A DNA stretch of 8,832 nt, taken from assembly GCA_020430675.1 (NCBI GenBank), contig JAGQJJ010000115.1, forward strand, positions 1-8,832. Direction: 5' to 3'. The position numbers and the translations under genes are program-made. The number at the start of each line of letters is the position of its first letter. Position 1 is the first letter of the stretch. The stretch is from Myxococcales bacterium (lineage in GTDB: Bacteria > Myxococcota > Bradymonadia > UBA7976 > UBA1532). Positions 1 to 4,818 of this stretch are shown piece by piece. Below the pieces are notes generated by a model, which saw only the letters and a list, made by a program, of their open reading frames with translations, searched no databases and was not told the DNA's origin.

Positions 1-123
1 GTCATCGCTGGTCAGGGCAAATCGGGCCTTGGAGCGGGTGTCGTTGAACGCATCCCAGGCCGCGGCCGGACGGGGCGTGGCGAGCAGCAACGCCGGCAGC
101 AGAAGCAGGGGCTGGGCGCGCAT
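1..123 (-). CDS. Exported protein under TPP riboswitch control, N-terminal fragment
   Basis: Only the first 41 codons lie in the window; the gene runs off the left edge with no stop. The protein begins MRAQPLLLLPALLLATPRPA and continues AAWDAFNDTRSKARFALTSD. This is a classic Sec signal peptide: one Arg near the N-terminus, a Leu/Ala-rich core at residues 5-15, and an Ala-Ala-Ala cleavage region ending near residue 22. There is no lipobox Cys, so the mature protein should be periplasmic, outer-membrane or secreted. The ATG at 121-123 is preceded by a GGAG Shine-Dalgarno on the minus strand. A TPP riboswitch lies about 50 bases upstream, so expression should fall when thiamine pyrophosphate is plentiful. 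That suggests a role in uptake of thiamine or a precursor (for example a binding protein, porin or outer-membrane receptor), but the visible mature sequence is too short to name a family. Existence of the gene is well supported; the function is inference from the riboswitch. Confidence 0.75.
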   Translation of the reverse strand, partial: MRAQPLLLLPALLLATPRPAAAWDAFNDTRSKARFALTSDD

Positions 124-127
124 CGTG

Positions 128-143
128 GCGTCTCCACGGACGC
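128..143 (-). promoter_or_regulatory. Hairpin enclosing the Shine-Dalgarno of the TPP-regulated gene
   Basis: On the minus strand a GCGTC/GACGC stem (5 bp) encloses a six-base loop, CGTGGA, so the GGAG ribosome-binding sequence lies across the loop and the 3' arm, just upstream of the ATG. This would suit translational control by the upstream riboswitch, by hiding the ribosome-binding site. The pairing is read directly from the sequence; the regulatory role is inferred. Confidence 0.45.
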
Positions 144-152
144 GCCGGCGGA

Positions 153-167
153 GCGGTCAAAGACCGC
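153..167 (-). promoter_or_regulatory. Hairpin in the expression platform below the TPP riboswitch
   Basis: The minus strand reads GCGGTC-TTT-GACCGC, a perfect 6-bp stem with a 3-base loop, directly after the riboswitch aptamer. No T tract follows, so it does not look like a classical intrinsic terminator. It could be one arm of a switching structure with the ribosome-binding-site hairpin at 128-143. Confidence 0.4.
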
Positions 168-170
168 CGC

Positions 171-258
171 GCCGCTTCCCTCCGCCGGCATGGTCCGGAT
201 CAGGTTCAGCGGGTATGCTCTCAGCCGCGGCGACTTCGCCGGCGGCACCCCGAGCGGC
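171..258 (-). promoter_or_regulatory. TPP riboswitch (THI element)
   Basis: The minus strand carries the conserved THI-box segments in the right order: CGGGGTGCC near the 5' end, CTGAGA (219-224), ATACCCG, GAACCTGATC (198-207), CGGACCATGCCGGCG and finally GGAGGGAAGC. The outer P1 stem is formed by GCCGCT at 253-258 pairing with AGCGGC at 171-176, enclosing an 88-base aptamer. These segments match the consensus of the thiamine pyrophosphate-binding riboswitch, which normally represses thiamine biosynthesis or transport genes when TPP is bound. It lies directly upstream of the exported-protein gene at the left edge and is oriented to control it. Confidence 0.95.
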
Positions 259-266
259 GCACGCGC

Positions 267-295
267 ACTGTGCGCCTCGGAAAAGCGAGCGTCAA
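267..295 (-). promoter_or_regulatory. Candidate sigma-70 promoter for the TPP riboswitch transcript
   Basis: On the minus strand TTGACG (290-295) matches five of six -35 consensus bases. It is followed after exactly 17 bases by CACAGT (267-272), a poor -10 element with three of six matches. Transcription would begin near 258-261, just where the riboswitch P1 stem starts, which supports the call. The -10 lies inside a near-perfect palindrome, GCGCAC-T-GTGCGC (263-275), that could be an operator. Confidence 0.45.
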
Positions 296-400
296 GGCGG
301 GTGATGGGCACCGAGCGCGACCGAACACACGGGTCACTTCGCTGTGATAGACAGCGTGGCCGATGTCAGCAGGGTCGATGCGGGATGACAGGAGAAGAGA

Positions 401-459
401 GGCGCCCGGGTCCGGTCTCAGATGAGGGGGAGGAGTGAGACCGGACCCGGGGGAGCGCC
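401..459. repeat. Perfect 16-bp inverted repeat forming a long hairpin
   Basis: CCCGGGTCCGGTCTCA at 405-420 is the exact reverse complement of 436-451, separated by a purine-rich 15-base loop (GATGAGGGGGAGGAG on the plus strand). A further GGCG/CGCC pairing (401-404 with 456-459) extends the stem past a small bulge. On the minus strand the stem is followed by a pyrimidine-rich stretch (CTCTCTTCTCCT), so it could end transcription of the MFS operon, although there is no proper T run. On the plus strand it could be the first domain of a structured RNA. Confidence 0.75.
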
Positions 460-461
460 CG

Positions 462-490
462 CGCAGCCGCCGCTGCCAACGTCGGCTGCG
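462..490. repeat. 8-bp inverted repeat, second hairpin of the intergenic chain
   Basis: CGCAGCCG (462-469) and CGGCTGCG (483-490) pair perfectly across a 13-base loop. It lies only two bases after the outer stem of the longer hairpin at 401-459, so the two would stack as neighbouring domains in an RNA. Confidence 0.6.
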
Positions 491-496
491 GGAGGA

Positions 497-509
497 GTGG
501 ACGCTCCAC
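497..509. repeat. Small hairpin GTGGA-CGC-TCCAC
   Basis: This is a perfect 5-bp stem with a 3-base loop, immediately after the hairpin at 462-490. On its own it would be unremarkable; its place in a tight row of hairpins is what makes it worth listing. Confidence 0.4.
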
Positions 510-564
510 GAGATGACGACACGGGAGGGGATGTTCGCTGGGGGAGAGTGCGTGCCGTCGTCTC

Positions 565-618
565 GGGAAGGGAAACCTCGGGCGCTTTCGCCTTTCTTCC
601 CCTTCGCGCGCGTTTTTT
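565..618 (+). terminator. Candidate plus-strand terminator at the end of the hairpin chain
   Basis: A compound hairpin is built from GGGAA (565-569) with TTCCC (597-601), GAAA (572-575) with TTTC (593-596), and GGCG (581-584) with CGCC (589-592) around a CTTT loop. It is followed, 11 bases on, by TTTTTT (613-618). A second short stem, CTTCGC/GCGAAG (602-607 and 620-625), contains the T run in its loop. The distance from hairpin to T tract is longer than usual, so this is tentative. If real, it would end a plus-strand transcript from the gene-poor region before it collides with the MFS gene. Confidence 0.35.
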
Positions 619-639
619 GGCGAAGCCGAGAAAAATTCG

Positions 640-1854
640 TCAGGAGGCGGCGCGGCGCGCTCTGCGGGCGGGCGCGGGCCGCATGGCGTTGCCGCCGATC
701 AAGAAGACCAGCAAGGCCAGCGCCGGCGCCGAGGCGGCGAGCAGCAGCGCCGCCGAGGGGCCGGACTTGTCGGCGATCGGGCCGAAGATGACCCCGCCGC
801 CGGCGATCGCCAGATCGAAGGCCAGCATGAAGACGGCAAAACCGCGCGCCCGGTGCGTGGGCGGCACGACGTTGCCGACGATCGCGTTGATGGTGGGCAC
901 GTAGCTGCCAAAGCCGAGGCCGTAGGCGATCGCGGCGAGCAGCACCAGCCAGTCGCTCTCGCCCAGGCCGAGCAGCAGCGCCGAGATCACCAGCCCGACC
1001 AGGCCGCCGCGCACGAAGATCATCGGATCGTAGGCATCAAACTTGCGCCCGAAGATCACCCGAAACGCGATGACCGCGGCCGCTTCGATGGCAAAAAACG
1101 CCTCGACGCTCATCCACCCCTGGCGGCTGGCGATGAGCAGCGGCACAAAGACGAGCAGCGCGCCGTGCAGCATCACCCCGAGGAAATGGCCACCAGCGAT
1201 GACGCGCAGCGAGGGCAGCTTGAGCGCGTCGAGCAGGCGGAACGAACCCGGCGGCAGCGGCACGGCCGGCGGCTCCTTGACCCGTCGGGCCAGGATCAAC
1301 GAGGGCACGACCAGCGCCGCCGAGACCCAGAAGGCCACGTCAAAACCCCAGAACTTGTGCACCGTGCCGCCGAGCAGCGGGCCGAGCAGCAGCGCGAGCG
1401 CGTTGGAAGCGCCGAAATACCCCATCACCTCGCCGCGGCGGTGGGGCGGGGTCATGTCGGTGATGGCGCTGACCGCGGCGGTGGTGACCAGCCCGAAGCC
1501 CAGGCCCTGCACCACGCGCACGACCATGATCAGCGTCAGCGTGCCGATGAACGGGTAGACGGCCGATGAGATGCCGGTGGCCAGCGCGCCGACCATCAGG
1601 GTGGGCATGCGCGCCTTGCCCTCCATCAAGCGGGCGGCGATCGGGCGGGCGGCGACCAGGCCCACGCCCGCGGCGAGCGTGGTGGCGACGCCGACCTGGG
1701 TCATCGAGTCGGTGAACTGGGCCGTCCAGCGCGGAAACAATGGCAGCAGCGTGCCGAAGCTGAGGAAGACGCCGAGGCCGCTGAGGAAGACGCCGATGAG
1801 CGCCTTCCAAGGCGGATCGTGGCCGACGCGCGGCTTCGGAATCTCGGCGGTCAT
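640..1854 (-). CDS. MFS transporter (12-TM, drug/metabolite-efflux type)
   Basis: This 404-residue protein has alternating hydrophobic segments consistent with 12 transmembrane helices, the usual size for the major facilitator superfamily. Visible family signatures are a degenerate motif A after helix 2 (GLVAARPIAARLMEGKAR, about 65-82), RVVQGLGFG in helix 4 (113-121), and PPHRRGEVMGYFGASNALAL with GPLLGG (about 136-163), the motif-C region of proton antiporters. The second half repeats the pattern at PPTHRARGFAVFMLAF (331-346) and GPIAD. The C-terminus is strongly basic (RRARRAAS), as expected for a cytoplasmic tail. It sits in the inner membrane and probably exchanges protons for a small molecule; the substrate cannot be read from sequence. 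Its ATG overlaps the stop of the amidohydrolase gene by four bases (ATGA), so the two are probably translationally coupled and may act on the same or a related compound. Family assignment is secure; direction of transport is inference. Confidence 0.9.
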   Translation of the reverse strand: MTAEIPKPRVGHDPPWKALIGVFLSGLGVFLSFGTLLPLFPRWTAQFTDSMTQVGVATTLAAGVGLVAARPIAARLMEGKARMPTLMVGALATGISSAVYPFIGTLTLIMVVRVVQGLGFGLVTTAAVSAITDMTPPHRRGEVMGYFGASNALALLLGPLLGGTVHKFWGFDVAFWVSAALVVPSLILARRVKEPPAVPLPPGSFRLLDALKLPSLRVIAGGHFLGVMLHGALLVFVPLLIASRQGWMSVEAFFAIEAAAVIAFRVIFGRKFDAYDPMIFVRGGLVGLVISALLLGLGESDWLVLLAAIAYGLGFGSYVPTINAIVGNVVPPTHRARGFAVFMLAFDLAIAGGGVIFGPIADKSGPSAALLLAASAPALALLVFLIGGNAMRPAPARRARRAAS

Positions 1855-3044
1855 GCGGTGGGTGCGCTCCCCGGCACGGGCGTCGGTTCCCCGTCAGCAT
1901 ACACTGCTCGGCCGCCAATCCACGTCGAGAGAACGCGGCTTTGAATTTCGAGCGGCGGGCCGTCGAGCACCACCAGATCGGCCTCGAAGCCGGGCGCGAG
2001 GCGGCCGAGGCGGTCTTCGACGCCGAGGATCCGCGCCGGGTTGGCGGTGATCGTGCGCAGGGCGCGGGCGGGCGACATGCCGGCGCGCACGGCGAGGCCA
2101 GCCTGCAGCGGCAGGTAGCCAACGGGCACGATCGGGTGGTCGGTCATGTGGGCCACGCAGAGTCCGGCGTCATCGAGCTGTTTGGTGGCGGCGAAGTCGA
2201 AGTGCAGCTCTTCGGTATTGCCGCAGTTGCGGAACGCGGGACCAAAGACCACGGCCACGTCATTTGCGCGCAGCTTTTCGAGCACGAAGGTCGCCTCGTA
2301 GCCGTGTTCGAGCACGAGGCGCAGGCCGTACTCGCGGGCGAGGCGCAGCGCGGTGAGGATGTCATCGCTGCGCGAGCAGTGGGCGCGGACCGGGATCTCG
2401 CGACGCAAGGCCAGCAGCAACGCCTCGTGGCCGGCGTGCCGGGGCGCGTGCTCGTCGACCGCGCGCTTCTGTTCGTAGAGCAGCGCCGCGTCGAAGGCCT
2501 CGCGGAACAGCGCGGCGATGCCCATGCGCGTCAGCGGCGAGCGGCCCGATTTGAGGCCGTGGCTGTGTTTGACGTTGTAGCCGAACGCCACCTTGAGGCA
2601 GGCCGGGTCGCGGCGCGCCATCTCTTCGACGTCGATGCCCACGGTGCGCAACACGACGCCGGTGCCGCCGATCACGTTGGCCGAGCCGGGCAGCACGCAG
2701 ACCGTGGTCACCCCAGCGGCGCGGGCCTTGAAAAACGCCACGTCGCCCGGCCAAACCGCGTCGATCGCCCGCATCTCGGGGGTGACCGGACGGGTCATCT
2801 CGTTGAGATCCTTCGCCTCGTGCGGGAAGCCCTCGGGGAAGACGCCGACGTGCACATGGGCGTCGATGAAGCCGGGGCAGAGGTGGCGACCGGCCAGATC
2901 GATGACCTCGGCGTCGCCCGCTGGGATCGAGCCGCCTTGGCCGAGGGCGAGGATGTGTTCACCTTCGATCAGCAGGTCGCCCTTGGCGATCACCGCCGGG
3001 TCGTCGGCGGTGTGCAGCGTGGCCCCGCGCAGCAGACGCTTCAT
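1851..3044 (-). CDS. Metal-dependent amidohydrolase (imidazolonepropionase-like)
   Basis: This 397-residue protein has the full amidohydrolase-superfamily layout. There is a short N-terminal beta-sandwich part (KGDLLIEGEHILALG), then PGFIDAHVHVG with metal ligands His63 and His65, a candidate bridging Lys151 (CLKVAF), His222 (VRAHCSRSDD), His247 (LEHGYEA) and Asp302 (TDHPIVPVG). The C-terminus returns to the beta-sandwich (NPARILGVEDRLGRLAPGFEADLVVLDGPP), typical of imidazolonepropionase and related deacetylase or dipeptidase members. No metal ligand is missing, so it should be an active hydrolase of an amide, cyclic amide or ester in the cytoplasm (no signal peptide). It lacks neighbours of the histidine-degradation pathway, so hutI is not proposed. 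Start: the ATG follows GAGGT by six bases and overlaps the stop of the upstream gene as ATGA. It is the middle gene of a three-gene operon with the MFS transporter. Confidence 0.9.
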   Translation of the reverse strand: MKRLLRGATLHTADDPAVIAKGDLLIEGEHILALGQGGSIPAGDAEVIDLAGRHLCPGFIDAHVHVGVFPEGFPHEAKDLNEMTRPVTPEMRAIDAVWPGDVAFFKARAAGVTTVCVLPGSANVIGGTGVVLRTVGIDVEEMARRDPACLKVAFGYNVKHSHGLKSGRSPLTRMGIAALFREAFDAALLYEQKRAVDEHAPRHAGHEALLLALRREIPVRAHCSRSDDILTALRLAREYGLRLVLEHGYEATFVLEKLRANDVAVVFGPAFRNCGNTEELHFDFAATKQLDDAGLCVAHMTDHPIVPVGYLPLQAGLAVRAGMSPARALRTITANPARILGVEDRLGRLAPGFEADLVVLDGPPLEIQSRVLSTWIGGRAVYADGEPTPVPGSAPTA

Positions 3045-3433
3045 GGCTGCACCTCGTACTGGCAGCCAAGCGCGAGCGAGCCGCGCAGGCGTTCGAAGGG
3101 CACCTGCGCCCGGTGACGCAGCGGCGCGTCGGGCGTGACCACGGCCAATTCGAAGCCGCCGGGCGCGGTGATGGCGGCGATCTCATCGAGCAGATCGTGC
3201 ACCGCCTCCGGCAGCGTGACGCGCTCGGCGCCGCGGCTCGGGTGCTCGATCTTCGCCGGGCTCCAATCCACCACGGTGAGCAGCAGGCCGCGCCGGTCGG
3301 CGTAGCGATCGCGCACCGAGGGCTCGGCGCTGCCTTCAACCGCCTGCACGGGGTGCTTGGCCAGCGCGCTGCGCAGCGAGCCCGGCCGGTTTCGGTCGGG
3401 CAGAAACAGGGTCAAAAGGTAGCCGTCGCGCAC
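3041..3433 (-). CDS. Small protein of unknown function, first gene of the amidohydrolase operon
   Basis: I do not recognise this protein. With the GTG start chosen here it has 130 residues and begins MRDGYLLTLFLPDRNRPGSL. It has no signal peptide and no transmembrane helix, and a mixed alpha/beta look: beta-like segments RRGLLLTVVDWSP and FELAVVTPDAP, and an amphipathic helix VTLPEAVHDLLDEIAAI. The GTG at 3431-3433 is preferred because GCGGAG lies about six bases upstream. An in-frame ATG pair at 3458-3463 would give 140 residues, but it is preceded by CCCCCCTCCTTT, the opposite of a ribosome-binding site. The stop overlaps the amidohydrolase ATG by four bases, which strongly supports it being a real, co-translated gene. 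It could be an accessory or regulatory partner of the hydrolase; this is inference from position only. Confidence 0.75.
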   Translation of the reverse strand: MRDGYLLTLFLPDRNRPGSLRSALAKHPVQAVEGSAEPSVRDRYADRRGLLLTVVDWSPAKIEHPSRGAERVTLPEAVHDLLDEIAAITAPGGFELAVVTPDAPLRHRAQVPFERLRGSLALGCQYEVQP

Positions 3434-3463
3434 GCTCGCTCCGCAGGAGAGGGGTTCCATCAT

Positions 3464-3525
3464 AAAGGAGGGGGGTGCTAGAGTGGAGTTCTGCGTTCAC
3501 CCCGGCCGAAAGGAGGCTTCGATGA
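3464..3525 (+). other. Tiny ORF (16 codons) with strong Shine-Dalgarno in the rsgA leader
   Basis: AAAGGAGG (3464-3471) is an almost perfect anti-16S match. Three bases later, GTG (3475) opens a 16-residue frame, VLEWSSAFTPAERRLR, ending in TGA (3523-3525). That stop overlaps the ATG of the next tiny ORF as ATGA. The spacing to GTG is short, so initiation may be weak. It may be a leader peptide or chance; no similarity is recognised. Confidence 0.25.
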
Positions 3526-3587
3526 AAGTGCTGCACATCGCCCATCGCTGCCGCCTGGGGTGTGCCCAAAGCGTCGCCCGCGCCTGA
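3522..3587 (+). CDS. Possible 21-residue leader peptide upstream of rsgA
   Basis: GAAAGGAGG (3508-3516) followed five bases later by ATG is the best-looking ribosome-binding site in this intergenic region. The frame encodes MKVLHIAHRCRLGCAQSVAR with a final Ala before TGA. It is too short for a domain and has no hydrophobic stretch. The start MKVLHIAHR resembles the first strand of Rossmann-like glycosyltransferases, so a decayed gene remnant is an alternative to a leader peptide. The stop codon lies in the loop of a hairpin (3573-3597), a layout that could link its translation to transcription of the downstream rsgA. Whether it is translated is unproven. Confidence 0.35.
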   Translation: MKVLHIAHRCRLGCAQSVARA

Positions 3588-3597
3588 AGCGCGCGAC
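3573..3597 (+). repeat. Hairpin over the stop codon of the putative leader peptide
   Basis: GTCGC (3573-3577) pairs with GCGAC (3593-3597) and GCGC (3580-3583) with GCGC (3589-3592), leaving a CC bulge and a CTGAA loop that contains the TGA stop. No T run follows directly; TTTTT at 3640-3644 comes later, after a weak CTGA/TCAG stem. It may be an attenuator-like element or part of a structured leader. Confidence 0.4.
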
Positions 3598-3671
3598 CGC
3601 ACAAGACATCCCGGGCCAGAAACTCCTGATTTTCAGTCGTTTTTGATTCCCTCTGCTCGGGAGCACCCAAA

Positions 3672-4772
3672 TTGTCTTTTTCATCGAGCGGCCCCGCGGG
3701 GCTGCAGAGCGCCGACGCGCTGATCCCTTGGGGCTGGTCCCCGTCTTTTGCTGACCATTTCAAGAACCTCGGCCGGCCGGGGCTTACGCCTGGGCGCGTG
3801 GTCGCCGTGCACCGAGGGCGGGTCATCGTGCAGGGCGCCGGGCCGCCGTTGTCGGCGACGGTGCGCGGATCCCTTCATCATCACACCGAAAACACCGCGC
3901 TGCCGGCGGTGGGCGACTTTGTGGCGCTGCACGTCGAGGGCGAGGCGGCGGCGGTCGAAGCGGTGCTGCCCCGGCGCAGCGCTTTCATCCGCCACGCCGC
4001 GGGCAGCGTCGCCGCCGAGGCGCAGGTGGTGGCGGCCAATGTGGACGTCGCTTTCCTGGTCTGCGGCCTGGGGGGCGACTTCAACCCGCGCCGCATCGAG
4101 CGCTACCTCGCGGCGCTGCATGCCTCGGGCGCTGCGCCGGTGGTGGTGCTCAACAAGCTCGACCTGCACCCGGCGGCGCAGGCGGCGGTGGCCTCGCTGT
4201 CGGTCAGCGCGCCGGTGCTCTTGTGCAGCGCGCTGCACGACGTGGGCCTCGACGCGGTGCGGGCGCATCTGGGCCCGGGGCGCACCGGGGCGCTGGTCGG
4301 CTCGTCGGGCGTGGGCAAGTCGACGCTGATCAACGCGCTGCTCGGCGAAGCGCGCCAGACGACGCAGGCGGTGCGGGCCGATGACGACCGCGGGCGCCAT
4401 ACCACCACCCACCGCGAGCTGCTGCGCCTGCCCGATGACGGCGGCCTCTTGATCGACACGCCGGGCATGCGCGAGCTGGGGCTGTGGACGGCCGATACGG
4501 ACACGTCATTTGGCGACATCGCCGCGCTGGCCGAGCAATGTCGGTTCCGCGATTGTCAGCATGGTCGCGAACCGGGCTGCGCGGTGCGGGCGGCGATCGA
4601 AGCGGGCGCGCTGGATGAGACGCGGCTGGCCCATCGCAAGAAGCTGGCCCGCGAGGCGGCCTACGCGGCGCGCCAGCAGGATGAGCGGTTGGCGCGGGCC
4701 GAGTCGCAGCGCTGGAAGCAGATCACCCGCAATTCTCGGGCGAAGACCCGGCACCGCGATCGCAATTGGTAG
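3672..4772 (+). CDS. rsgA: Small ribosomal subunit biogenesis GTPase RsgA
   Basis: RsgA (YjeQ/YloQ) is a cytoplasmic GTPase that binds the 30S subunit late in maturation and releases assembly factors and itself on GTP hydrolysis. This 366-residue protein has all family marks. An N-terminal OB-fold starts at about PGRVVAVHRGRV (40-51). The circularly permuted GTPase order follows: G4 NKLD (161-164), G5 CSAL (185-188), G1 GSSGVGKST (210-218), G2 with GRHTTTH (241-247), and G3 DTPG (262-265). The C-terminal zinc site has Cys290, Cys295, His297 and Cys303 (CRFRDCQHGREPGC). The tail is basic, suited to rRNA contact. Start: an in-frame stop at 3627-3629 and no ATG before the OB-fold leave TTG at 3672, preceded by GGGAG at eight bases. 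The WGWSPSFADHF segment before the OB-fold resembles that of long RsgA forms. It is monocistronic here, converging on msrB. Confidence 0.97.
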   Translation: MSFSSSGPAGLQSADALIPWGWSPSFADHFKNLGRPGLTPGRVVAVHRGRVIVQGAGPPLSATVRGSLHHHTENTALPAVGDFVALHVEGEAAAVEAVLPRRSAFIRHAAGSVAAEAQVVAANVDVAFLVCGLGGDFNPRRIERYLAALHASGAAPVVVLNKLDLHPAAQAAVASLSVSAPVLLCSALHDVGLDAVRAHLGPGRTGALVGSSGVGKSTLINALLGEARQTTQAVRADDDRGRHTTTHRELLRLPDDGGLLIDTPGMRELGLWTADTDTSFGDIAALAEQCRFRDCQHGREPGCAVRAAIEAGALDETRLAHRKKLAREAAYAARQQDERLARAESQRWKQITRNSRAKTRHRDRNW

Positions 4773-4777
4773 GGGGT

Positions 4778-4806
4778 GACCCGGCCGGGTGGGCGCCGGT
4801 CGGGTC
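4778..4806. terminator. Hairpin between convergent rsgA and msrB
   Basis: GACCCGGCC (4778-4786) pairs with GGTCGGGTC (4798-4806) over nine positions, including one G-T wobble, around an 11-base loop. It begins five bases after the rsgA stop and ends 12 bases before the end of msrB, the usual place for a shared terminator of convergent genes. There is no T run on either strand, so it may work with Rho or only protect 3' ends. Confidence 0.6.
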
Positions 4807-4818
4807 CTGTCAGAAGGG

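Larger units (their letters stand above)
300..639. other. Gene-poor intergenic region with many inverted repeats
   Basis: About 340 bases between the stop of the MFS gene and the promoter of the riboswitch transcript hold no convincing protein gene. The open frames here lack good ribosome-binding sites and run on into the antisense of the MFS gene. The region instead contains a series of inverted repeats: 340-356 (CGCTGT/ACAGCG), 401-459, 462-490, 497-509 and 565-601, listed below where they are strong. The sequence GGGAGGAGTG occurs twice (428-437 and 490-499), once in a hairpin loop and once between two hairpins. A structured RNA or a cluster of binding sites are both possible. Confidence 0.5.

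Noticed and set aside
385..580. CsrA/RsmA-sponge RNA, because several GGA motifs lie in or near hairpin loops
   Set aside because: GGA is very common in this purine-rich stretch, few copies sit in proper hexaloops, and there is no evidence that the host has CsrA.
422..904. Plus-strand frame of 160 codons starting in the hairpin loop
   Set aside because: It begins inside the stem-loop, runs through the other hairpins and then over the 3' end of the MFS gene in antisense; there is no domain or conserved look.
853..1569. Plus-strand open frame of 238 codons opposite the MFS transporter
   Set aside because: Its hydrophilic His, Asp, Gln and Arg-rich sequence is the expected mirror of transmembrane helices, not a gene.
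1851..3044. Naming the amidohydrolase hutI (imidazolonepropionase)
   Set aside because: The fold is shared by many enzymes, no histidine-degradation genes are nearby, and specific substrate residues cannot be judged by eye.
1941..3116. Plus-strand open frame of 391 codons opposite the amidohydrolase
   Set aside because: It is codon-aligned antisense to a clear amidohydrolase with all metal ligands. Its composition (rich in Gly, Ala, His, Asp, Arg) is that of a reversed GC-rich gene, and no domain is visible.
3434..3463. Upstream ATG start for the small unknown protein
   Set aside because: The ATG pair is preceded by a pyrimidine stretch with no ribosome-binding site, while the GTG at 3431-3433 has GGAG at good spacing. 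It is kept as an alternative only.
3478..3826. Minus-strand frames opposite the rsgA leader and N-terminus (68 and 109 codons)
   Set aside because: They overlap rsgA and each other, have no domain, and are rich in Arg and Pro as reversed GC-rich sequence tends to be.
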